Shown here: positions 54,850 to 64,000 of the stretch, piece after piece | Layout of the letters: the number at the start of each line of letters is the position of its first letter | Numbering within the stretch: position 1 is the first letter of the stretch | Origin: Dreissena polymorpha | Taxonomy: Eukaryota > Mollusca > Bivalvia > Myida > Dreissenidae | Direction of reading: 5' to 3' | Assembly: GCF_020536995.1 (NCBI RefSeq) | Contig: NC_068358.1 | Location: forward strand, 248,001-312,000 | DNA length: 64,000 nt | Made by a program: the position numbers and the translations under genes | The notes under the pieces: generated by a model | The model's database searches: none | What the model saw: the letters and a program-made list of their open reading frames with translations, nothing else | What the model was told of the DNA's origin: nothing

Positions 54850-55519
54850 TTACAAATTCAAGCTTTTAATGAAATGTGCTAATGTATTTCGTGTTGATCC
54901 TTTATCTCGATAAAATGGTGTGAAAATCATGCTGCATGTACAGCGTCACGTCATCCGATGGAAAGTGTGCGTGTATAAATTGTTGCCCTGAATATTATGA
55001 TATTCATGCAAATCAGTAAAAAAAAAAAATTTTAATTATACAGATATATTTGAAATTATATTTTCTTTGTTCAAGTCTAGTCAGAGCAATACTATGGACA
55101 GCGCTGTTTTATTGAATATAAAAACTATTATAAATATTGAAACTAAAATGTATAAAAATGGAATTTGGTTATGCCCATTCCCCAATTTCTGAAAAATCCC
55201 CCCTATTTTTTGAAAATTATGGGGGAATTTCCACCCTACTTTTGGATTTTTTAGAATAGACATTTAAAAAACAAAATAGTAAGAAAATGTATAAATATAT
55301 ATATAATACAAAGTTATATAACGGATGTTGATCAGGTGTCTTCCAACTACTGATTATGTATGCTTTGAAGTATGAGTTGCCTTTCAACTGATTTAAAAAT
55401 CAAAGTACTGACAGTACTGGTGTGAGGATGCTTTTGAAGAGGGTGGATATAAAAGCATCAATTGAAGTTTATCTTCATCACCACAATTGTGTATGTGGGT
55501 ATGAAAATTTTGTGTATAA
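54850..55519. other. Non-coding stretch, nothing recognised
   Basis: AT-rich without domain, splice pair or repeat border. Confidence 0.4.
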
Positions 55520-55686
55520 AAATTATGCCAAAAAAATGGGATACAAAAAAAAAAGAGTTACGAACAAAATATTGGGCACGAAAAAAAAATTGAGTACGTA
55601 AAAAATTTGGGTAAAAAAAATAATTGGGGTACGAAAAAAATGGGTACGAAAAAATTTGGGTACGAAAAAAAAATTGGGGGGTACAA
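55520..55686 (+). repeat. Minisatellite of 15-20 bp units
   Basis: Loose copies of TTGGGTACGAAAAAAA; the Phe-rich minus-strand frame here is an artefact of the repeat. Confidence 0.82.
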
Positions 55687-55699
55687 TGTGTATTTTCTG

Positions 55700-57828
55700 T
55701 ACCACTTATCTTAAAAAAACGTTCTGTTACAGTAAAACGTTTGTGGATTATAACATTACGTTACGTAGCAGATATATTCAAAACTTGACATGCTCTTTAA
55801 TTACACCATGCTCTTTAATTTCACACGTATATCATACCAAACTTTATATTTTGTTGTTTCCTTTCCTTATTTAATGATGTAATGTGTACGGACGTGATTC
55901 CACATGCCCATGTGCATGAACATATAATTTTTCTCTTTTGATTATTGTTTTTTTCTCTAATTCAATGAGCTTAGGCATGTTTGTTCATTAAGTACGGCAA
56001 TAATTTCATGATGATTCCCGAAAGTAGGTATGAGCACATAGTCGAATACGACTTGAATACGTGAGTTCGCCCATGAACACATGGTAAGGTTAACTAAATC
56101 TCCGCGATATGACATAATATGTGGTTAAAACAGAAAACAATATCCAACAAACGAATGAATTATCAAACATAGTGTGTGCACTGATGTGGTTCTGTAATTT
56201 CTGTTTGAAAAGTTTTGCACAAGAGCGAGTTTCATAGACGTCGCAAGGCTATTATGTTGTTTATATACTATACTCGCTTTAACATTGACAAATGGCAGGT
56301 TCAAAATAATTCGTTTTCTTTACACTCATGATCGCGTTAAACGTTAATTATACACGCAATTTATTTACAGAATCACAACAAATGTCAAATACAATACAGA
56401 AAATGCATAGTTGTTACATTGATCTATAAACATATTATGGATTTAATATAACTGATTTAAAATTAACGTTTTCAAGCTATTATTAAATCTTTTTCCCAGA
56501 ATATGCTGTCCTATTTATAGCTGAGCTTCCATTACCTTTAGCAATGATAATCGGCAAGGTATGCCGATTAGAAAAATCGAGCTATCTCAATCGGACTGGC
56601 TCGGTCTTTTACATAGGTCGCCATTGTGAAGAATTTTTTCATGGTATGATAACTCATACCATGCTTCGCAGCATCGTCAAAATTGTATCCCATTAATGGG
56701 TTAAATTGGTAACTCAACCAGTGAGGTCTTCATTGATTTTGGTTTTGGGGCATTATCAGAGGGGTGAAAAAAAAGATGGGGACTTCCCTCACTTTTCAGC
56801 CGTATGAGCAAGAAAATGATTAGCGTTTAGTGCGTATTTATAGTTGATCTTTATCTCCACTTTACTTGCTGCATATTTTCTTAGCAAGAGCTGTAATTTT
56901 GTGACCCGCTAAGAAATTTTGCAGCAAGTTATATGAATGTACTAATAAAAACGAGTGTTTGTATTACAGTTTTGCATGACTTCAATAGTAAAATTTAACT
57001 TTACATTATTTTGGTATCAGTCAAATACTTTGAAGTGAGAACAGTATGATTTTAAAAGGTAAGTGTGTAATTTTTTAAGAGGAGGTATTATGTATACAAT
57101 TATGAGATATCTCCTGATCTGATTTCACCTAACATGATTGAGATCAGAGGAGTTCTCTATCACTTTTACGAAAACAGCAATCCATTAATTTAGTTATAAA
57201 AAAAAGGCATCCACAGCAGTCTATATGTACAGTTAAAAAACGGCGTATTTTGCCACTGTTTGCAATGAAAATTTGCTCTCTCAAAAAAAGCAACAGCCGT
57301 AACGGTTATTTAATTGTCCTTAAGATAGGTCAGTTTTGAAAGTGACATTATGTTATTATATTAACTTTCCATATGGACGGCATGTTTTTCGGCTGCTAAT
57401 GATTTATATTGTACATGTAGTGAAAAGAAGCTGTCATAAGTGGCTATGTAAGCTGATTAGTTAAGTCAACCTGTGACATAGTGATACTAAGTGGGAATTG
57501 GTAGCCAAGTGTTTGTTTCACTTGTTAAATAAATGTGAATGTGATTTTTGAGGGTAAATTCTTACCAAACTAATTTTTATGTTCATAAGTTGAGTGAGAA
57601 AATGAACAAATGAGAGACAAAATCTATTAAAATATTATAAAATAATTATATTTATGAATTTATTTTAATAAAAAGTTGAACAAATGAAAAACTGACATAT
57701 TTGTGATTTGAAAGTTGTATTACTCCACCTGTAAATCTAGCATTCAATTTTTATTTTTGTCATTGATTTGATATTAATTAAATCAAGAAGGTGGTTTGAC
57801 TTAAAATTAATCATTGAATTTCCTATGA
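55700..57828. other. Non-coding stretch, nothing recognised
   Basis: No exon with a consistent pair of splice sites, no RNA gene and no clear repeat. A small inverted pair (CATGGTATGA/TCATACCATG) lies at about 56640-56665. Confidence 0.4.
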
Positions 57829-58312
57829 CACGGGGTGGAATCATTGCGACCATAACGCTCGTGTTGTGTGCGTAAAATGTCGCAATGCAGCTTCCGTTGT
57901 GGTGGCAATTTCAAAAGATGGATGCAAACGGTGAGTATGGTTTTGTTTTTTACGTCTCCCGAAGACAAACAGACCTTTATTTAAAAATCGGGGAATGCTA
58001 TTCGATACCAATATAAATATTGTTTACTATTCTGGCAAAATTCTTGAGAAAAATCCGATATCCTAACCTCAAGGACTTTACAAAGGTGTGTTCTATGATG
58101 TTGACAATTAACAAGTCGCATATTTTTACGAAATCATTACATTTTTGTACAGAAAATCCAATTGTATATTCGTTTCTCTAATAACTATGCTCGGCTACAA
58201 AAAATATCGTAACCTCTTCTGAAAAGAAGGCGTTGTACCCGTTGTTTTGAAAATGTTGTGGTCGCAAGCACATGTTGTGGTCGCAATTTATTGTTGTGGT
58301 GCTGATGTGAAA
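57829..58312 (+). repeat. Left terminal inverted repeat
   Basis: Pairs with 62097-62580 over its full length; inner end GCTGATGTGAA, outer end ACACGGGGTGG. Contains first exon 57886-57931. Confidence 0.88.
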
Positions 58313-59546
58313 TAAAACAGACGGATAATTGAATCTTTATGTCTGTCTCTTTGTCTGTCTGTTTCTGTGTCTGTCTGTCAATCTGTCTTTCTCTGTGTAT
58401 GTGTGTCTGTCCCTTTGTCCGTCCGTCCGTCCTTGTCCGTCCGTCCGTCTGATTGTTACTCAATCTACATTTTATCCAGACTGGCTCATGTTCGAAATCT
58501 GGTGTTGGTGACTTGAGGAATCACTCTGCATTTCATTAAATAAATATATTGTTAAATATAGAAAGCAAATAACCGAATTCCTTAAATTGTTGTGTATATG
58601 TTCATCATTTAGTATGGTTATGAATTTCATTTATGTGCTCATCTCTATGTGAAGTCGAATAACAGTATAAACATTGAAATATTTGAAACGCACTTGATTA
58701 CAGAATTATTTACCTTATTAACAAATGCGCTATTGTTTTTTATGTTGGCACAATGAGATTTCCAGAAGACAAACGAGACTTTTAAAGTTAACATATCCAT
58801 TTTGTTATAGCAGGTGAAGATGAATTACCTCATTGACAGGTCTTTTTAAACGCGGCACAGTTTTAATTTGCTACTAACGTTATTATTGGAATTAAAAATA
58901 CAAGTTTAATACAAAGTAAGTTCTTCACTTGATAAATGCTCATGAAGATAATATAGATTACTTAATATGTTGATTAACTTGTTTACGTGATTATGATGTT
59001 TATAACATTACATTTCCATGTGTAGAAATGTATTAAAATTCCTTTGCTTATATATACGCAGAACAGTTCTATGGCCCGAGTATCAAGTTCTCAAATGCAA
59101 ATAGGTTTGTCCTCCGTCCGTCCGTCTTTCTGTCCGTCCTTCCGCAAAACTTTATCATGCGGTATATCATAAAGTACAAACCGGTTACTCTTATGAAATT
59201 TGGTATGCATAAATAGAAATTAAACATTTCACCAAAACGGGACCCTGCTATAACTGTAATGCACTGATGGTACTTAAAAAACCCTGTTATGTCACATTGG
59301 TTGTAAATCAAGGGCGATATATGCTGTCTCGTCCTGATTCAATATTTTCTTGCTAAACTGTCACGTTATATACTCATAACGATTTGGTATGTTTCAGGTC
59401 GCAACGTGGATATGCCGACATCAAACAAACGCCAAAAGTGTTTCTGCTACTTCTGTGGAAAGATTTTTAGTGCAGAAGCCATAGTCTCGTTCCATATCAA
59501 AAACATCCATGAACAAACAACTCGCAACTCGCTTTGTCTGCGGTAA
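57886..59546 (+). CDS. C2H2 zinc-finger protein of the element (truncated reading frame)
   Basis: Exon 57886-57931 (MQLPLWWQFQKMDANG, phase 1) joins exon 59398-59546 after GGTATGTTTCAG in phase. The joined protein has a C2H2 finger, CYFC-X12-H-X4-H (CYFCGKIFSAEA...H...H), then stops at TAA 59544-59546. A one-base shift at about 59545 restores a second finger (FVCGKTCSTVLNMKRH), and further Cys/His pairs follow to 59840, so the gene is probably a decayed multi-finger protein. A role as DNA-binding regulator or part of the transposition machinery is inferred only from the fingers. Confidence 0.65.
58328..58452 (+). repeat. TCTG/TCCG simple repeat
   Basis: A (TCTG)n run that changes to (TCCG)n, just inside the left TIR. 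Confidence 0.9.
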
Positions 59547-59858
59547 AAACATGTAGCACAGTTTTAAACATGAAAAGACATCAACGCGTCGTCCACTTGA
59601 AAAAAGGGCCTCATACGTGTTTTGTATGCAACAAACATTTGCTTGCAGGCGAGACATTAACTAACATATGAGCAAGTCTCATGGCAACGGATACAAATAC
59701 AAGTGTGAAAATTGGTGCAAGGAGTATGCGTACAAACTAAGTACTGAACGACACGTGGCTGTGTGTGGCAGACAAAAACCAGAAGTCATATGTGGAAAGT
59801 TTAAAGAGCATGTTGGGAATGAAATGAGGCCAACGGGCTGTTTGATTTTATTTATGTA
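59547..59858 (+). pseudogene. Remnant of further zinc fingers
   Basis: After the stop, shifted frames give MKRHQRVVHLKKGPHTCFVC and later KYKCENWCKEYAYKLSTERH with a following H/C pair. These are finger-like but broken by a frame shift and a TGA near 59670. Confidence 0.55.
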
Positions 59859-62096
59859 ACGACTACATTGTATGCATGTTTTAATTACGTTAATTGCTTA
59901 ATATGTTTTGCTTCAGTATATATTTTATATGTAATTAAAGACAATTTGTTTGTTTTTGTTTTACTTTAAACTGCATAAACTTTATGCTATTGAGATAAAA
60001 GAAATATGCTTTAGATTAAACTGTATAACATATATGAAAGTTTGTTCAATAATTTTATTTCTTTCCCCACTGATATTTGATTAAATTATCAGTTAATAAA
60101 TTTTAACGTACATATCAAAATGCAATTCAAGGTTGAAATTTGACCACACTCGTAGTAAGTTTTTTTGTTTCCACTAACATTGCCAAAACGTAGGGAAGGT
60201 AGGTCAGCGAAACTTTTTTCATTTGACGTTGTTTTCCTGTGCAAGATATTTTCAACTAAGCAAGTTCTTCTAAATGTGTTTTCTGCTCCAATTAGAAGTT
60301 ATATTGGCACCAGATTTGCAAAATTATCTTTATAATACCCATAGCAATTAGATGTAAGATTTATCTTACTCTTATATATTTTGTTTTACTTAAAACCGAT
60401 ATTTGAAGTTGAAAACTTGATCATTTACATTCTCCTTTGTTGAAGTGAAATATGTTCATAAAGTTTTGGCTATAGATGCTGAACTGTATTTTTATAATAT
60501 GTATAGTCTCTTATAACTCAATTGTGAGTGGCATTTATGTACTATGTTTTAAAGCTATTTTATATATGTTTTACTAGGTACATGATGATGAGACTTTAAT
60601 AAACTATCTTATCTATCTGTGTTTGCAACATTCAAAGATGGCACAGTCATACTTTTGATAACAATAATCAAGTTAAACAAATAATGAATTATTCGCCGTA
60701 AACTTGATTTCCAATGACCAAACAAATTACGTGTCGGAACGAAAAATTAGGATCTGTCGGGTAAATGGAAAACAAACAAATTTTTGGACCTTAATTACAT
60801 ATTTTAAATGGTTTCAAAAGGAATGTTTCATGTTCCTGTATTTTGAAAAAAATATCGAAAAGAGCAAAAAACACATGATTTGTAGAGAACACTTCTTACA
60901 AGAGTCATGAATTTAAAACAAAGAACAAAACACATAATAAGAATAGAAGTTTATTTAATAAAATCTAATTCTATGTATAACTATGTTATATTTTGCATAA
61001 AATAAAGGTATAATTTTAACTTTTTCTTCACCAATGTTTCGGATTCATATCCGATTAAGAAAATGTCCATTCCACGTTTATTTTTTTCCATAAAACACTA
61101 TAACGTATAATAAAGACGCTTTAATATTGTTGGCTACAAGAGTTATCATTCTGTCTATAACACCAAGATCTAAACCATCTGATAGGTCACAGTGCACAGG
61201 ATTGTTATCCAATAAAACCTCAGACGGACAGTCAAAATTATTTTTTGAATCTGCAGGAGACAGCTGCTTGTTTCGACATAGAAATTGCGACTCGTTTTTT
61301 TGGTCCGCCCATGAAACTCATAAACTTTCCTCAAATAATCGGTTGCCCAACCAAAACAAATTAAAACTTGTATCACTGTAACGCATTGCGCGCGTATCGT
61401 TATCGAAACCGATTCACAACATCTATGAACAAAATAAATGCAATATTGCCCATCGGGAAACTTTTGGGCTACCAACGTCAGAAATATTACAAAGTCCGCT
61501 TTCACATTGTGTTCTTTTCAGATGTCTAACACCTTGTCGAAAAGATGGTGTATGGGCACTATCACTGTATATATATGTTTCTTCACTGGCATCATTTATT
61601 AATCAAATATTTGATTGTTAAAGTGAATTAAAAGCTAATTCTTTTTTAGCTTTGACAATATATGAAATGATTTTATGCCTTATGAGTTTTGAAATCATAT
61701 CACTTATTTTGGGGATTGGTGACACTATTCTACTCAATTTCAATGCAGGAGAAAATAGTTTTTCCGACAGCTATTTTGACAAAGTCGTTTTCCACCACCG
61801 TTTTTAACAGGCGTACTGGTATTTAACGTCCGATTTGAAGATGTTTTTCCAAGGACGTTTTTACTGTATGAAATCCGCTTGATAATGGATGGGAACAATC
61901 CTTTCTTTCGTCTTCCCTTGAATATTCACATCTGCAATACAACAAAAATAATAAAAATAATCTTTACTATGAGTGGCCATAATGCAAGGTTTTCATGCAA
62001 CATAATTGTATTGTTTCAGTTGTTTCAATAAAACAATTACCAACCTTTGATCTTATGTTACATTACTTCCCTTACGTTTGTTCTTATATATGTTAC
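59859..62096. other. Interior of the long-TIR element, no gene recognised
   Basis: Open frames at 60704-60910 and 61127-61505 (both strands) have no domain that I know. At 60590-60620 an AATAAACTATCTTATCTATC tail resembles the 3' end of a LINE, suggesting a small insertion. Confidence 0.45.
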
Positions 62097-62580
62097 TTCA
62101 CATCAGCACCCCAACAATAAATTTCGACCACAACATGTGCTCGCGACCACAACATTTTCAAAACAGCAGGTACAACGCCCTCTTTTCAGAAGAGGTTACG
62201 ATATTTTTTGTAGCCGAGCATAGTTATTAAAAAACGAATATAAACTGGGATTTTCTGTACAAAAATATAGTAATATCGTACAAATATGCGACTTGTTCAT
62301 TGTCAACATCACATGAACCAACCTTTGTAAAGTCCTTGAGGTTAGGATATCGGATTTTTCTCAAGAATTTTGCCAGAATAGTAAACAATATTAATATTCG
62401 TATCGAATAGCATTCCCCGATTTTTAAATTAAGGTCTGTATGTCTTCGGGAAACATAAAAAACAAAAGCGTACTCACCGTTTGAATCCATTGTTTGAAAT
62501 TGCCACCACAACGGAAGCTGCATTGCGACATTTTACGCACATAACACGAGCGTTATGGTCGCAATGATTCCACCCCGTGT
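62097..62580 (-). repeat. Right terminal inverted repeat with mirror first exon
   Basis: Inverted copy of 57829-58312. On the minus strand, ATG 62523 starts MQLPLWWQFQTMDSNG and is followed by a GTGAGTAC donor, the mirror of exon 57886-57931. Confidence 0.88.
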
Positions 62581-63043
62581 ATGATGCAACTGTGTTTGAA
62601 TACACATATGATTAGAAATCATGTCAAGCTAAACTTTGTCACTTCATCCAGTTTATGCTCATTCTTATCAGCAAACTATTACCCCTATTGTGATTATGAT
62701 GATTATGGTGATTGCATGCCATGTATATAGACAATCCCAGAATCAATAAATTGACCGCCGCCATATTGGCTATCACGTGACCCGCTGATCCTGACGGTAT
62801 TTAAGAATTTGGCAGATAACAGGGAATCATAGTAAACACTGGCGCTTTATTCCAATAAACAGTACATTATGACTTCGCTCAGTAGGATTGAAAACAATTG
62901 AAACATGAAACCAAGTGTTAAATGTATCACATCGTTAATCAATATAAGTTAAATAAGAAATATACATGATAGATTTATAAAATATGTGTCTCTGCAACAA
63001 TATTCAGTGACAACACGTTATGTTTAAGGCCGAGTTTGTTTTT

Positions 63044-63560
63044 ATGCCCCCAGTAGGGTGGCATATAGCAGTTGAACTGTCCATCAGTCAGTTTGTCAGT
63101 CAGTCCGTCCGTCCGAAAAAAACTTTAACATTGGCCATAACTTTCTAAATATTGAAGATAGCACCTTGATATTTGGCATGCATGTGTATCTCATGGAGCT
63201 GCACATTTTGAGTGGTAAAACTTCAAGGTCATCACCATCCTTCAAGATATAGGGTCGAAAATAACAAAATCAAGGGAAGTAATAAGCTTTAAATGGACAT
63301 AGTTATCTGACCTGCCCACGTATATATTTTTGTTAAATAAATCAAAGCGGCGCAGTAGGCGGCATTGTGTTTCTGACAAACACATTGTGGTAAAAGGTCA
63401 AGGTCATCCTTTACGGTCTACGGTAAAAAAAAAAGATTTAAGGGAAGTAATAAGCTTTAAAAAGGGAGAAAATTATTCAATATTGAACATAGCCACTTTA
63501 TATATTTGGCATGCATGTGTATCTCATGGAGCTGCACATTTTGAGTGGTGAATCTACAGT
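63044..63560. mobile_element. Repeat of the GTGTTTGTCAGAAACAC family, reversed, with a partial second copy
   Basis: It starts ATGCCCCCAGTAGGGTGGC, contains a GTCCGTCCGTCC run, and reaches GTGTTTCTGACAAACACA at 63384; a partial repeat of the inner part (GGCATGCATGTGTATCTCAT, then GAGCTGCACATTTTGAGTGG) follows to 63560. Same family as 8672-8932. Confidence 0.75.
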
Positions 63561-63874
63561 CACGGTAGTGGCTTTTAATTATTTGCTACTAAAAATAGAG
63601 ATTTGTTACAGACAATTATTTTCAAGGGAAGTAATTTATATAATTATAAATCTCATATTATATATTTCCTTACCAAGAATTGAAGTTCTTTTCACAGTAA
63701 CTTTACAGATTTATTATTTTGATTATTTATAACCCAAATGATTGATTTTTCAAAGTTTTTTTTTAAATGATATAATTATAATTTCTTTGATGTTCATTAC
63801 ATACCTGTCGGACCTCAAAGACCTCGTGAAGAGGCCGGTACCTGTAAATAAACTCTGATACACACACAACATAC

Positions 63875-63955
63875 CTGTGGACTTATGTCCATAGATACAT
63901 GATCAACTCTGGCTATGATCTCTTTTAAACCACAGGCCTTGGTTGTCAGTGATGT
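63875..63955 (-). CDS. Exon of an unrecognised minus-strand gene running past the window
   Basis: 81 nt in phase 0/0, acceptor GACCATGTCAG, donor CCACAG|GTATGTTG, encoding SLTTKACGLKEIIARVDHVS and MDISPQ. Downstream, at about 63796-63832, an acceptor TTTATTTACAG and donor GACAG|GTATGT bracket 37 nt that would give a TGA after eight codons, so it could be a last exon. The family is unknown. Confidence 0.5.
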
Positions 63956-64000
63956 CTGACATGGTCATAATTGACTGTGAGACCCTCCCCCCCCCCCTGG

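Larger units (their letters stand above)
57829..62580 (+). mobile_element. 4.75-kb DNA element with 484-bp terminal inverted repeats and zinc-finger exons
   Basis: The left TIR 57829-58312 and right TIR 62097-62580 are inverted copies of equal length, starting ACACGGGGTGGAATCATTGC, with scattered differences. ATG flanks both outer edges (57826-57828 and 62581-62583), suggesting a 3-bp target duplication. Each TIR holds an ATG, a 15-codon first exon and a GTGAGTA donor pointing inward. The left one splices in phase to a C2H2 exon at 59398. I see no transposase, integrase, capsid or polymerase. The TIR start and 3-bp duplication are loosely reminiscent of CACTA-type elements, but the family is not assigned. 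Confidence 0.82.

Noticed and set aside
55523-55705. Phe-rich minus frame
   Set aside because: Translation of the TTGGGTACGAAAAAAA minisatellite.
59421-59657. Minus-strand frame over the zinc-finger exon
   Set aside because: Shadow of the plus-strand C2H2 coding sequence.
57829-62580. Polinton/Maverick on account of long TIRs
   Set aside because: Far too short, and no polymerase, integrase, protease or capsid-like frame is visible.

Overview
The window is animal nuclear DNA, most likely from a bivalve mollusc; several of the dispersed repeats look like those I know from Dreissena-type mussels (an inference from memory, not a search). It is AT-rich, has small exons split by long introns, and is crowded with short inverted-repeat elements, tRNA-derived SINEs and LINEs. 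Genes had to be rebuilt from exons whose splice sites and phases agree; where the phases close exactly I say so.

Layout. (1) 203-3728, minus strand: a complete five-exon gene for a 233-residue secreted cysteine-rich protein (signal peptide, IGFBP-like cysteine domain, two thyroglobulin type-1 domains) with a TATA box at 3827-3836. (2) 3.8-9.05 kb: intergenic, holding a V-type SINE, a 26-bp minisatellite and nested inverted-repeat elements. (3) 9059-13366, minus: the last two exons found of an unrecognised, probably nuclear gene with a bipartite NLS-like motif. (4) 10.3-12 kb: a 5'-truncated LINE inside that gene's intron. (5) 14-17.6 kb: more inverted-repeat elements. (6) 18884-39437, plus: a roughly 20-exon gene whose C-terminal part resembles mitochondria-eating protein (MIEAP/SPATA18) and whose N-terminal two thirds is coiled coil enlarged by exon duplication. 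Its introns carry a LINE with two open ORFs (24.7-30.2 kb), a 3.3-kb tandem duplication and an exact 477-bp tandem duplication that makes a new in-frame splice acceptor.

(7) 41.65-45.23 kb: a decayed CR1-like LINE that begins with a 2A-type ribosome-skipping motif and a PHD-like finger. (8) 45.5-57.8 kb: the first two short exons of a plus-strand gene, one good orphan minus exon (51619-51729), two weaker candidates, head-to-head tRNA-bearing inverted-repeat elements, and non-autonomous DNA transposons with TA target duplications. (9) 57829-62580: a 4.75-kb DNA element with two 484-bp terminal inverted repeats, each containing a first exon and splice donor that point inward; the left one splices in phase to a C2H2 zinc-finger exon. 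(10) 63044-63955: a repeat pair and the exon of a minus-strand gene that continues past the window.

The host genes show no operon-like link. The strongest theme is exon birth and death in the MIEAP-like gene: all coiled-coil exons are phase 0/0, so copying or losing any one keeps the frame, and the window shows intact, newly copied and dead copies side by side.
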